NCBI RefSeq assembly: GCF_023715725.1
Contig: NZ_JAMBOT010000002.1
Location: 682,001 to 746,000, forward strand
Length of the DNA stretch: 64,000 bases
Direction: 5' to 3'
From: Paenibacillus pasadenensis
GTDB lineage: Bacteria; Bacillota; Bacilli; Paenibacillales; Paenibacillaceae
A program made the position numbers and the translations under genes. Under the pieces are notes generated by a model, which searched no databases, was not told the DNA's origin, and saw only the letters and a program-made list of their open reading frames with translations. Shown here piece after piece: positions 1 to 7,937 of this stretch. Within the stretch, counting starts at the first letter, position 1, and every line of letters starts with the position of its first letter.

Positions 1-69
1 TTCTAAGAGCAAGCCTATTTGGTCCAAGTAAGTAAATCTAAGGTTTTTAGAACGAAGGAGGAACGCGTC

Positions 70-291
70 ATGGAACAGCAGCAGGGCGACTACATCGTCA
101 TCAAGGCGAAGGACCAAGGCGTCCAGGTTATCGGTTTGACACGGGGGACGGATACCCGGTTCCATCATACCGAGAAGCTGGATAAAGGAGAGGTTTTGAT
201 CGTCCAGTTCACGGATCATACCTCCGCAATGAAAATAAGAGGACGGGCCACGATTATATCCCGATATGGCACAATTGAAGCCGGAGATTGA
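70..291 (+). CDS. mtrB: Tryptophan RNA-binding attenuation protein (TRAP)
   Basis: TRAP is an 11-subunit ring that binds tryptophan and then wraps GAG/UAG triplets in trp leader RNA, causing early termination. The 73-residue product matches the Bacillus protein (75 aa) over nearly its whole length, including the [10 protein letters not shown] segment at about residues 20-29 and the RNA-binding basic residues K36, K55 and R57 (equivalents of K37, K56, R58 in B. subtilis). The ATG at 70 is chosen because AAGGAGG lies 8 bases upstream; the frame is open further left but has no better ribosome site. A terminator follows directly. Its expected target is the trp leader at 10.7 kb in this window. 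The regulatory link is inference from the conserved family. Confidence 0.97.
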   Translation: MEQQQGDYIVIKAKDQGVQVIGLTRGTDTRFHHTEKLDKGEVLIVQFTDHTSAMKIRGRATIISRYGTIEAGD

Positions 292-294
292 AGC

Positions 295-316
295 GCAGGC
301 GCAGGCCTGCTTTTTT
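295..316 (+). terminator. Rho-independent terminator after mtrB
   Basis: GCAGGC (295-300) pairs with GCCTGC (305-310) across a 4-base loop and is followed by six T residues. It lies four bases after the mtrB stop. Confidence 0.8.
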
Positions 317-418
317 ATTTGTCCCGCCAAGTTTTCATGAAATAGGTCCTGTCCCCGTATACATGCAGTATAGGATGATTGCAGTCTGTTCGGCGGCAGT
401 CGGAGGGGGGATTCGGAA

Positions 419-946
419 ATGAGAGCGGGAGCGGGAATAAGGATGGCTGCTGCTGGAGCAGCAGCTGTCGGCGCCATTTTACTGCTAGCGGTTGTGCCTT
501 TTCATGCAGATATGTTTAAAGGTGACGAAAGGGCTGTATTTAGAACGGAGCTGCCAACGGCGCTTGGGCATACAAATTTGGTCGACGAGCTGCAGGAGCT
601 GCAGCTGTCTGAAAAGCTGAGACGAGTTGATTGGAACGGAAGCGTGTTAAAGATCGAGCTAAACCGTGACGCCGAGAGCAGCTCAGACATTTTGCTCCGC
701 GACGATCTGCTCAAGCTGGCCCGGCTTAGCTTCGTCCGCAGCTCCAACGTCTCCCGGTTGCTCGTCAGGCTGGATACGCCGGAAGGAACGCATATCGCTG
801 CTGCCGACCTGAGACGGACGGACGCATGGATAACACCGGGCGAGCTGCGTGACTGGAGCGGAATTAACCTGGAGACGGATCCGTTCTGGCAAGAGCGGTT
901 AAGGCTGGTCTTTTTTTCGCCAAAGGAAGCACCTAAGCCGCTATAG
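419..946 (+). CDS. Hypothetical membrane-anchored protein
   Basis: No function recognised. The 175-residue product starts with a short basic segment and one hydrophobic helix (about residues 8-27), consistent with an uncleaved signal anchor. A charged extracytoplasmic domain with an alternating helical pattern (residues 33-170) follows. The start has a strong CGGAGGGGGG ribosome site about 8 bases upstream. The gene sits alone between the mtrB terminator and the hepS promoter, so it is probably a separate transcription unit. The layout mtrB, anchored protein, hepS differs from B. subtilis, where mtrB directly precedes hepS. It could have an envelope or sporulation role, but nothing in the sequence demonstrates that. 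Confidence 0.75.
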   Translation: MRAGAGIRMAAAGAAAVGAILLLAVVPFHADMFKGDERAVFRTELPTALGHTNLVDELQELQLSEKLRRVDWNGSVLKIELNRDAESSSDILLRDDLLKLARLSFVRSSNVSRLLVRLDTPEGTHIAAADLRRTDAWITPGELRDWSGINLETDPFWQERLRLVFFSPKEAPKPL

Positions 947-1005
947 AGCGATTTTCAACCGGAGTCCGGCGTGCTTCGGGCAAAGGCTTTCAAGCATCGT
1001 GTGTT

Positions 1006-1036
1006 TTGTGCTTGTCCGCCGCAATTGTGGTATACT
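1006..1036 (+). promoter_or_regulatory. Putative extended -10 promoter for the menaquinone operon
   Basis: TATACT at 1031-1036 is preceded by TG plus one base (1028-1030), giving an extended -10. The best -35 (TTGTGC, 1006-1011) is 19 bases upstream and weak. The position 54 bases before hepS fits an operon promoter. Confidence 0.5.
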
Positions 1037-1089
1037 AGTTTAGATTATGGAACGGTTGTGTCTTGCCGTTAGGTTCGGAGGCTTACCTC

Positions 1090-1953
1090 ATGACAGAATA
1101 CCGAATACCCGCGTTAGCCAGCAAGTATACGAAGCACGATATGATCCAGCGCTATGCGGATCTGCCTCCGTTTCCGGATGCCCGCATCCGGCTGTTACAC
1201 CGTTTTCTGCAGCACGGCTCCTCCTTGGAGCAAGACGAGCTGCAATCGCTTGCCGTTTCACTCGTCCAGCTTGGACTGGATACCCATGATTTTGTCGATA
1301 TTGAAGCCGGCGACCGCGACATGTTTCAGATGAGACAGCGGCAGCTGCGCGTGCTGGCGGGCGACTATTTTAGCAGCCGCTTTTACCAGCTGCTGGCGGG
1401 AGCGGGCAACATCGATTTGATCCGGACGCTGAGCGGTGCGATCTGCGAAGCGAACCGGCTCAAGACCGAGCTATATTTGCGGATGAAGAAACGCCGCATT
1501 GGAGCAGAGGAGTATGTGGAGCTGCAAAGCCGGATCCGGGCTGTCCTTTTCCTCGGCTTTAGCGAGGTTTTGGAGGAAGGGCTGAAATCCGTCTGGGAAG
1601 AGCTTGTAATGGCAATTTCCAAGCTGGAGGTCCTGGCTGCAGAGCGTTTGAAGCTGGAGCAGGCCGGGCAATTCGGCGGCAGCTGGGGGTATTGGTATGT
1701 GCTGGAGCATGGCGATTCCCGGGACAGGACCCTCCTTGAGGGAGAACCGGAGAACAAGTCATGCCCATTGATTGAAAAATATGGCCTGGCCGCATTGCTG
1801 GCGGACAAGCTCGGCTCCTGCGCGGCCCGTTACAGGCAGCTCTCAGCTTCGCTTGCCCCGTCCAAACTGGCGGAAGAGGCGGCAATGATCGCTGATCTTC
1901 TGCTTCGCCCCTCACGCGGAGTGGCGGCCGGAACGGCAGGTGAATCGAGGTGA
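1090..1953 (+). CDS. hepS: Heptaprenyl diphosphate synthase component I
   Basis: Small regulatory subunit of the two-component heptaprenyl diphosphate synthase, which makes the C35 side chain of menaquinone. The 287-residue protein is mostly helical, lacks DDxxD prenyl-transfer motifs as expected for this subunit, and occupies the conserved position just before menG with hepT downstream. The ATG at 1090 is preferred because GGAGG at 1077-1081 lies 8 bases upstream; a TTG at 1063 in the same frame has no ribosome site. The stop overlaps the menG start (GTGA). Assignment relies on gene order plus weak family resemblance, because this subunit is poorly conserved. Confidence 0.85.
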   Translation: MTEYRIPALASKYTKHDMIQRYADLPPFPDARIRLLHRFLQHGSSLEQDELQSLAVSLVQLGLDTHDFVDIEAGDRDMFQMRQRQLRVLAGDYFSSRFYQLLAGAGNIDLIRTLSGAICEANRLKTELYLRMKKRRIGAEEYVELQSRIRAVLFLGFSEVLEEGLKSVWEELVMAISKLEVLAAERLKLEQAGQFGGSWGYWYVLEHGDSRDRTLLEGEPENKSCPLIEKYGLAALLADKLGSCAARYRQLSASLAPSKLAEEAAMIADLLLRPSRGVAAGTAGESR

Positions 1954-2675
1954 CAGCGAAGATGGACTCCAAGGAAACACATGTTCATGCGGTATTTCAG
2001 AAGATCGCTCCCCAGTACGACATGATGAACGATCTTCTCAGCTTCCGCCAGCATAAGGCTTGGCGGAAATTCACCATGCGCAAGATGGGCGTGCGGCCCG
2101 GTGAAACGGCGATTGACCTTTGCTGCGGCACTTGCGACTGGACGCTGGCCATCGCCAAGGCGAGCGGCAGCGGCAAAGTCGTCGGTCTGGATTTCAGCCA
2201 GGCGATGCTGGACGTCGGTCAGGTAAAAGTTGACGAAGCCGGACTGCGCGGGCAGATTACGCTTGTGCAGGGCAATGCAATGGAGCTTCCGTATCCCGAT
2301 AATTCGTTTGATTACGCGACGATCGGCTTCGGCTTGCGGAATGTTCCAGACCTGCATCAAGTGCTGCGGGAGATGCAGCGCGTTGTGAAGCCAGGCGGCA
2401 AGGTTGTCTGTCTGGAGTTATCCAAGCCGACCTGGCAGCCGTTCAAAAGCATTTATTATTTCTATTTCGAGCGCTTGCTGCCTCGCGTCGGCAAACTGGT
2501 AGCAAAGTCTTACGAGCAGTACAAATGGCTTCCCGAATCGCTCAAAGCTTTTCCCGACCGTAACGAGCTGGCGGATATTTTCCGCAAGACCGGCCTGGAA
2601 GCGGTAAGTGCAGACCCCTTAACCGGCGGCATTGCGGCGCTTCATATCGGAACGAAGGGGACAGACGGCAGATGA
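1950..2675 (+). CDS. menG: Demethylmenaquinone methyltransferase
   Basis: SAM-dependent C-methyltransferase of the UbiE/MenG family, which methylates demethylmenaquinone to menaquinone in the last biosynthetic step. The 241-residue protein shows the family N-terminus (VFQKIAPQYDMMND), a SAM-binding loop with AIDLCCGTCDWT at about residues 54-65, and GFGLRNVPD near residue 130. The length is normal for the family. The GTG start at 1950 overlaps the hepS stop by four bases; an internal ATG at 1962 is possible. The 3' end overlaps mqnP by four bases. The gene belongs to either menaquinone route, and here the neighbours point to the futalosine route. Confidence 0.95.
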   Translation: MTAKMDSKETHVHAVFQKIAPQYDMMNDLLSFRQHKAWRKFTMRKMGVRPGETAIDLCCGTCDWTLAIAKASGSGKVVGLDFSQAMLDVGQVKVDEAGLRGQITLVQGNAMELPYPDNSFDYATIGFGLRNVPDLHQVLREMQRVVKPGGKVVCLELSKPTWQPFKSIYYFYFERLLPRVGKLVAKSYEQYKWLPESLKAFPDRNELADIFRKTGLEAVSADPLTGGIAALHIGTKGTDGR

Positions 2676-3550
2676 TTCGGAAGGTACGCATTTTTTTGGA
2701 AATGATCAAGTTCGAGCATACGATTTTTGCTCTGCCTTTTGCTTATATCGGCATGCTGCTGGGAGCGGTGACGATGGAGGGGAGACTTCCCTCCTGGGCC
2801 GAGGCCGGCTGGATAACGCTCGCGATGATAGGCGCGCGCAGCGCCGCGATGGGACTTAACCGGCTCATCGACAAAGCGATCGACTTCAAAAACCCGCGGA
2901 CCGAAAAAAGGGCACTGCCTGCCGGATTGCTTAAAACCGGCGAGGTTGTGCTTTTCGTTGTCCTGAGCTTTGCGCTCTTTTTCTGGGCGGCGTCCAAGCT
3001 GGACCCGGTCTGTGTCAAGCTGATGCCAATCGCAATCTTTTTCCTGGTGATCTATTCTTACGCCAAACGGTTTACATGGCTCTGCCATGTCATTCTCGGA
3101 TTGACGATCGGCCTTGCGCCGCTCGGCGGCTGGGTTGCCGTAACCGGCTCCTTCGAGCCTGCAGCATGGGTGCTCTATATCGGCATCGTGTTTTGGCTGG
3201 CCGGCTTTGATACGATTTACGCGCTGCAGGATATTGATTTTGACCGTACCGAAAAGGTGTTTTCCATCCCGGCCCGTTTCGGCGTGCATCGCTCTCTGCA
3301 TCTCGCGAAGTTTTTCCATTTGATTACGGCGGTTTGTTTCGTAGCGCTGTTTTTCATGACGGATTTGAGCTGGATCTATCTCATAGGTGTGGTCCTGTCG
3401 ATTGGAATTCTTTTCAATGAACATCTCATTCTTGGTCCTGATGACATGAGCAAGCTGCAGCTGGCGTTTTTTACGATGAACGGCTGGCTGAGCGTGACGA
3501 TGCTGGTATTTACGCTGCTTGATCTTGTGGTGCTTCGCGCATGGAAATGA
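2672..3550 (+). CDS. mqnP: UbiA-type polyprenyltransferase (futalosine pathway, MqnP-like)
   Basis: Integral membrane prenyltransferase that attaches the polyprenyl chain to the aromatic carboxylate intermediate of menaquinone synthesis. The 292-residue protein has multiple hydrophobic helices. It carries both aspartate-rich UbiA motifs: NRLIDKAID with NPRTEKRALPAG in the first cytoplasmic loop (about residues 68-90) and LQDIDFDRTEKVFSIPARFG in the second (about 185-205). These coordinate Mg-diphosphate in the family. It is sandwiched between menG and a ubiX-type gene with mqnA two genes on, which favours MqnP over a 4-hydroxybenzoate or MenA enzyme. Four-base overlap with menG suggests translational coupling. 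Confidence 0.9.
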   Translation: MIRKVRIFLEMIKFEHTIFALPFAYIGMLLGAVTMEGRLPSWAEAGWITLAMIGARSAAMGLNRLIDKAIDFKNPRTEKRALPAGLLKTGEVVLFVVLSFALFFWAASKLDPVCVKLMPIAIFFLVIYSYAKRFTWLCHVILGLTIGLAPLGGWVAVTGSFEPAAWVLYIGIVFWLAGFDTIYALQDIDFDRTEKVFSIPARFGVHRSLHLAKFFHLITAVCFVALFFMTDLSWIYLIGVVLSIGILFNEHLILGPDDMSKLQLAFFTMNGWLSVTMLVFTLLDLVVLRAWK

Positions 3551-4164
3551 CACGGAAAACACGCAGATGGGCGGTTGGCATAACCGGTGCTAGCGGTGCT
3601 GTTTATGGAGTCAGACTCGTGGAGGAGCTGCTGCGGGCCGGCTGCGAGGTCGGGCTTGTTGTCAGCGACGCCGGCTGGAGAGTGCTCAAGGAAGAGCTGG
3701 GCTGGGACGCCACACGTCGCCAGGAAACGCTGCGCAGCGCTTTTGGCGAGGCAGTCGAGTCCGGCCAGCTGCGGCTGTACCCGAGCGGCGACATAGGCGC
3801 GAACATCGCCAGCGGATCCTACAGGATGGAAGGCATGATTATTGTGCCTTGCTCCATGGGAACGCTGTCCGCTGTGGCTCACGGGTCGTCGGACAATCTG
3901 ATGACGCGCGCGGCAGACGTCATGATGAAGGAAGGACGCAGGCTGCTGCTTGTGCCGCGTGAAACGCCTCTGCATGCGATTCATTTGGAGAACATGCTCA
4001 AGCTGTCAAGGATGGGCGTTTCGATTGTACCGGCGATGCCGGCTTTTTATTACGGGCCTCGCACGATGGAGGACCTCGTTGATTTTCTGGTGGGCAAGCT
4101 GCTTGACTTGATGGGATTCGAGCATGACTTGTTTCGCCGGTGGGGAGATGATGGGCGTGGCTGA
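3541..4164 (+). CDS. ubiX: UbiX-type flavin prenyltransferase
   Basis: Makes prenylated FMN, the cofactor of UbiD-type decarboxylases; in the futalosine pathway the partner decarboxylase removes the naphthoate carboxyl group. The 207-residue protein has the flavin-binding GITGASGAVYGVRL near the N-terminus, a cysteine-serine segment VPCSMGTLSAVAHGSSDNLMTRAADV (written in parts: VPCSMGTLSAVA then HGSSDNL) and LVPRETPLHAIHLENM, all family signatures. The ATG at 3541 overlaps mqnP by 10 bases; a second ATG at 3547 would give a standard ATGA overlap. The UbiD partner is not in this window. Confidence 0.93.
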   Translation: MEMTRKTRRWAVGITGASGAVYGVRLVEELLRAGCEVGLVVSDAGWRVLKEELGWDATRRQETLRSAFGEAVESGQLRLYPSGDIGANIASGSYRMEGMIIVPCSMGTLSAVAHGSSDNLMTRAADVMMKEGRRLLLVPRETPLHAIHLENMLKLSRMGVSIVPAMPAFYYGPRTMEDLVDFLVGKLLDLMGFEHDLFRRWGDDGRG

Positions 4165-5005
4165 CAGCAGACCGATCGGTGTCGGCAGAATCGACTACAC
4201 GAACGCTTGGCCGCTGTTTCATTATGTTCCGGACGAAACGGATGATTACCGCGTAGTGCGGAGCGTGCCCTCGGGCTTGAACCGCATGCTGCAGCAGGGG
4301 GAGCTTGGCGTATCCGCCGTCTCCTCCTTTATTTACGGTCTGGAGCCTCAGCGGTATATGCTGCTTCCCGGACTTTCCGTCGGAACAGCCGGACCGGTCA
4401 GATCCATTCTGCTTTTTCTCAAAAAGCCGCTCAAGGATGTGCTGCGCGGGAAAATTGCCTTGACCGACACGTCGGCAACTTCCGTTAACTTGCTCAAAAT
4501 GATTTTGAGCTTGCGTTATGACGGCAATCCGGAGTATACGATCATGAAGCCTGACCTTCCGTCCATGCTGAAGGATAATGACGCAGCTTTGCTCATCGGA
4601 GACAGCGCTATCCGCGCCTCCTGGGAGACCCACGGGTTGGAGGTTATGGATCTTGGGCGGGAGTGGAAGGAATGGACGGGCCTCGGCATGACCTATGCCG
4701 TTGTGGCTGCAAGGCGGGAAGCGGTAGAGAGCTCCCGCAGCGAGGTGCTGCGGCTGCATGAGGATATGCTGGCGAGCCGGCGCAGAAGCACGGCCGATCC
4801 CGGGCCGCTCATTAGAAGGGCGGTATCATCGCTGGGAGGCACGGAAGCGTACTGGCGGGAGTATTTCACCGGCTTGCAGTACGATTTTGGACCGGAGCTG
4901 CGCGAAGGCTTGGAGCTGTATTACCGTTATGCCCATGATATGGGCCTTCTGAGCGGACACGCAGGGCTGGAATTTATGGATTCGCAATTATCCACAGGCA
5001 GGTGA
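4148..5005 (+). CDS. mqnA: Chorismate dehydratase MqnA (futalosine pathway)
   Basis: Converts chorismate to 3-enolpyruvylbenzoate, the first committed step of the futalosine route to menaquinone. The protein begins with the family signature GVGRIDYTNAWPLFHY, followed by SGLNRMLQQGELGVSAVSSF and the FLKKPL and LTDTSATSVNLLKM segments typical of this periplasmic-binding-protein fold. Start choice is uncertain: ATG at 4148 or 4151 or GTG at 4157 are all close to GGGGAG at 4142-4147, with GTG best spaced. The gene overlaps the 3' end of ubiX. Placing the chorismate-consuming enzyme upstream of aroC couples quinone and aromatic amino acid supply in one gene block. Confidence 0.93.
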   Translation: MMGVADSRPIGVGRIDYTNAWPLFHYVPDETDDYRVVRSVPSGLNRMLQQGELGVSAVSSFIYGLEPQRYMLLPGLSVGTAGPVRSILLFLKKPLKDVLRGKIALTDTSATSVNLLKMILSLRYDGNPEYTIMKPDLPSMLKDNDAALLIGDSAIRASWETHGLEVMDLGREWKEWTGLGMTYAVVAARREAVESSRSEVLRLHEDMLASRRRSTADPGPLIRRAVSSLGGTEAYWREYFTGLQYDFGPELREGLELYYRYAHDMGLLSGHAGLEFMDSQLSTGR

Positions 5006-5009
5006 ACGA

Positions 5010-5984
5010 ATGAAACTGCTAGACCTGTACGCGAAAATGAAAGGTGAGTTGAACGCCATCGAGCGTCAGCTTGAAGCGGCAGTAGCTGAGGACGAAAGCC
5101 TGCTTGGCGAGTCCTCGCTGCATCTGCTGCAGGCAGGCGGCAAGCGCATCCGTCCGGTATTTGTGCTGCTGGCCGGCCGGTTCGGCGATTATCGCCTGGA
5201 CGAGCTGCAGCGCGTGGCGGTGACGCTGGAGCTGATTCATAGCGCAAGCCTGGTTCATGACGATGTAATCGACAACGCGCGTACGCGGCGCGGGCAGCCG
5301 ACGGTCGGAGCCAAATGGGATAACCGGATTGCCATGTATACAGGCGATTACATTTACGCCAAAGCGCTGGAGCTGATGACGCAGTCGCGTAACCCTGACC
5401 TGCATCGTATATTGGCCCGTGCCATGGTGCAGATGTGCATCGGCGAAATGGAGCAGGTGCGCGATTTCTTTAATACGGAGCAGTCGGTTCGCAATTATTT
5501 ACGCCGTATCCGCCGCAAAACCGCGCTGCTGATTGCGATCAGCTGCCAGATGGGGGCCGTTGCCTCCGGCGCCGACCGCCAGACGAGCAATTTGCTGTAC
5601 CAGTTCGGCTACAACACCGGAATGGCGTTCCAAATCCGCGATGATCTGCTCGACCTGTTAGGCACGGAGAAACAGATCGGCAAACCGCCGGGCTCCGACA
5701 TTCGCCAGGGCAATATTACGCTTCCGGTACTGCTCGCGCTTCAAGAGCCGGACCGCCGGGATGCGTTGTTGGCCGAGATTGGCTCCATTCGTGAGAGCGA
5801 AGGGCGCGGGGATACGCATACGGCCATTCATCTGATCCGCAGCAGCCGCGGCGTAGCGGTAGCCGAGGAGATGGCGGAGCGCTTCACGTCAAAAGCTTTG
5901 GCCGCCCTGGCAGGACTTCCGGCTTTGCCGGCGAAGAAGAATTTGTCGGATATTGCTCATTTTATAAACAAACGCAGCTACTGA
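5010..5984 (+). CDS. hepT: Heptaprenyl diphosphate synthase component II
   Basis: Catalytic subunit that condenses isopentenyl diphosphate onto farnesyl diphosphate to make heptaprenyl diphosphate; works with HepS. The 324-residue trans-prenyltransferase shows GGKRIRP near residue 47, the first aspartate-rich motif LVHDDVIDNARTRRG at about 84-98, and the second motif FQIRDDLLD near 210. AGGTGA precedes the ATG at 5010. It lies four bases after mqnA in the same operon, whereas in B. subtilis hepT directly follows menG; three futalosine genes therefore separate the usual neighbours here. Confidence 0.95.
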   Translation: MKLLDLYAKMKGELNAIERQLEAAVAEDESLLGESSLHLLQAGGKRIRPVFVLLAGRFGDYRLDELQRVAVTLELIHSASLVHDDVIDNARTRRGQPTVGAKWDNRIAMYTGDYIYAKALELMTQSRNPDLHRILARAMVQMCIGEMEQVRDFFNTEQSVRNYLRRIRRKTALLIAISCQMGAVASGADRQTSNLLYQFGYNTGMAFQIRDDLLDLLGTEKQIGKPPGSDIRQGNITLPVLLALQEPDRRDALLAEIGSIRESEGRGDTHTAIHLIRSSRGVAVAEEMAERFTSKALAALAGLPALPAKKNLSDIAHFINKRSY

Positions 5985-6035
5985 CCGCCGAATCGGTATG
6001 AAAACAGGCCCCACAGCGAACCAGGAGGGAACCGC

Positions 6036-6479
6036 ATGGAAAGAACCTTGATAATGATCAAGCCTGACGGTGTGCAAAGAGGCCTTATTGGCGAAATCAT
6101 GAACCGCTTCGAAAAAAAAGGACTCCAGCTAGCGGCAGCCAAGTTTATGTCTGTCAGCCAGGATCTGGCCGAAGCCCATTACGCCGAGCATAAAGGCAAG
6201 CCTTTTTATGAACGGCTCATCGTGTTTATTACGGCTGGCCCTGTGTTCGCGATGGTATGGGAAGCGGATAACGCCATTGCGCTTACGCGCGCGATGATCG
6301 GCAAAACGGATGCGGTGGAAGCCTCGCCAGGCACAATTCGTTCGGATTATGCCGTACATACAAATTTGAATCTGGTTCATGGATCGGATTCTCCTGAAAA
6401 TGCGGAAAGAGAAATTTCACTTTGGTTTGCGCCGGAGGAGATTGTCAGCTATGAACGAACCATTGCCCGCTGGATCTGA
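6036..6479 (+). CDS. ndk: Nucleoside diphosphate kinase
   Basis: Transfers the gamma phosphate from ATP to nucleoside diphosphates through a phosphohistidine. The 147-residue protein has the standard start [20 protein letters not shown] and the active-site region [16 protein letters not shown] with the catalytic histidine at about residue 115. AGGAGG precedes the start by about 9 bases. Its 3' end overlaps cheR by 29 bases in another frame. The order hepT-ndk-cheR-aroC is the same as in B. subtilis. Confidence 0.97.
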   Translation: MERTLIMIKPDGVQRGLIGEIMNRFEKKGLQLAAAKFMSVSQDLAEAHYAEHKGKPFYERLIVFITAGPVFAMVWEADNAIALTRAMIGKTDAVEASPGTIRSDYAVHTNLNLVHGSDSPENAEREISLWFAPEEIVSYERTIARWI

Positions 6480-7269
6480 ACCGGTTCGTGAAGCGGATGC
6501 GGATTTCAGCAGGTTTATCGAGCAGATTCGCACCCAAACCCGAATCGATCTTTCCCAGTACAAAGAAAACCAGATGAAACGCCGATTGACGACGCTTCGT
6601 CTGAAGCATGGTTATACAACTTTTGCTGCTTATTGGGATGCACTGCGCAAGTCTCCGGAGCTAATGGAAGAATTTCTGGACCGGATGACGATTAATGTGT
6701 CGGAGTTCTGGCGCAACCCTGGCCGCTGGGAAGTGCTGAACAACCGTTTCCTGCCGGAGCTATTGTCCCGCACGACAAAGCTGCGCTGCTGGAGCGCGGC
6801 ATGTTCAACCGGGGAAGAGCCCTATACGCTGGCAATGCTGCTTGAAGAGCTTGGTGCGGCAGGCCGCTCGGAGATTGATGCGACCGATCTGGATCGTGGA
6901 GTGCTTGCTAAAGCGCAGGCAGGCGAATATCATGCCCGTTCCCTCAAGGAAGTGCCTCGGGCTTTTCTTGACCGGTATTTTGACGCTGCTCAGACGGGAT
7001 ATACGGTGAAGCCTGAGCTGCGGCGCAACATTCGTTTCAGACAACATAATTTGCTTGATGATTCCTACAGCGGGCCTTATGATCTGATTATTTGCCGCAA
7101 TGTGATGATCTATTTTACAGAAGAAGCCAAAACGGTACTGTACCGTAAATTTGCCGAAGCGCTTAAGCCGGGCGGGATTTTATTCGTCGGCAGCACGGAG
7201 CAGATTTTTTCGCCAGCGGAATACGGGCTGGAAACGGCTGATACGTTTTTTTACCGCCGGAAAGCATAG
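6451..7269 (+). CDS. cheR: Chemotaxis protein methyltransferase CheR
   Basis: SAM-dependent methyltransferase that methylates glutamates on chemoreceptors. The 272-residue protein has an N-terminal CheR helical domain (about residues 15-85, ending [11 protein letters not shown]) and a SAM domain with [21 protein letters not shown] at about 112-132 and [12 protein letters not shown] near 210. The ATG at 6451 is chosen because GGAGGAG at 6434-6440 lies 10 bases upstream; the frame is open to 6379 without a ribosome site. It is unlinked to other chemotaxis genes here, as in Bacillus. A terminator follows, so the aro genes need their own promoter. Confidence 0.95.
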   Translation: MNEPLPAGSEPVREADADFSRFIEQIRTQTRIDLSQYKENQMKRRLTTLRLKHGYTTFAAYWDALRKSPELMEEFLDRMTINVSEFWRNPGRWEVLNNRFLPELLSRTTKLRCWSAACSTGEEPYTLAMLLEELGAAGRSEIDATDLDRGVLAKAQAGEYHARSLKEVPRAFLDRYFDAAQTGYTVKPELRRNIRFRQHNLLDDSYSGPYDLIICRNVMIYFTEEAKTVLYRKFAEALKPGGILFVGSTEQIFSPAEYGLETADTFFYRRKA

Positions 7270-7281
7270 CAGAGTGAGAGA

Positions 7282-7311
7282 AGCCTTCGGACTTGGTCCG
7301 GCGGCTTTTTT
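7282..7311 (+). terminator. Terminator after cheR
   Basis: An 11-base stem with one mismatch (AGCC...GGAC at 7282-7292 with GTCC...GGCT at 7296-7306, loop TTG) is followed by a T tract to 7311. It ends the menaquinone-ndk-cheR operon. Confidence 0.75.
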
Positions 7312-7427
7312 ATCGTGGGGTCGGGTTTGCAGAGAAGGGGAGGGTTAAAGGCAAAGCTTCACTCCAGAGTTTAGAAACATAACGCAGCTCACGCGCTTTA
7401 TTTCAATGAATCAGCAGCCGTTTACAT

Positions 7428-7596
7428 TGTAACGCAACCGAGAAGTGTTATTTAGAATAAATGAGCGATTTTTAGCACAAAAATGGACGAATAAGGCTCC
7501 TCAGTTGCATTACATCGCCGAAACAGCTGTTTTTCAGCAATTAAGCCCGCTCAGTTGCGTTAGCGGATGGAAGACGGGAGTAAGTAACGTAACGAG
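7428..7596. repeat. Cluster of short inverted/direct intergenic repeats
   Basis: A motif related to CTCAGTTGCGTTAC occurs four times: inverted at 7428-7442, direct at 7500-7514, direct at 7550-7563 and inverted (weaker) at 7584-7596. The first two form 87-bp termini that match at 13 of 15 bases when one is reverse-complemented. This has the look of a small palindromic or MITE-like intergenic repeat. The rest of the 7312-7729 gap has no ORF with a credible ribosome site and no recognised RNA gene. Whether the motif recurs elsewhere in the genome cannot be seen here. Confidence 0.5.
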
Positions 7597-7729
7597 TTAA
7601 TTAGCGGATGGATGATGAGGCTAGACGGTTGAAAGAGTAGCTTCGGCGCCGATTGTACTAAAGTTTCTTCGACTTAATCCATCCACGGTTGCAGCCGCTG
7701 CAGCTCACCTGCCAGACCCCCTGCTTGCC

Positions 7730-7758
7730 TTGTCAAACCACTAGGGCTGTACTATAAT
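7730..7758 (+). promoter_or_regulatory. Sigma-A promoter for aroC-aroB-aroH
   Basis: TTGTCA (7730-7735) and a perfect TATAAT (7753-7758) are separated by 17 bases. The transcript would have a leader of about 170 nt before aroC (start 7938). That leader lacks a run of GAG/TAG triplets and has no terminator hairpin, so I see no attenuator in it; its role is unknown. Confidence 0.8.
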
Positions 7759-7937
7759 GGGCAAAGAAAGTTGGATGAACGGCATAAAGGAACCAGGACT
7801 GGGTAAAGCCCTGCAATGGGAATTCCGCAGGCATGCTGAACAGTCCGCATCGGCGCAGCGCAATACTTGATCTCTTAAAAGCGTCGCCGTGCTAAAGTGA
7901 TGGAGCTGGAACCGGCTTATGAAGGGGAGAGGGCGGC

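Noticed and set aside
1047..1289. 80-codon ORF overlapping hepS
   Set aside because: It is out of frame with hepS, has no ribosome site, and lacks any recognisable pattern.
7759..7937. TRAP site in the aroC leader
   Set aside because: Only scattered GAG triplets without regular spacing, and no terminator.
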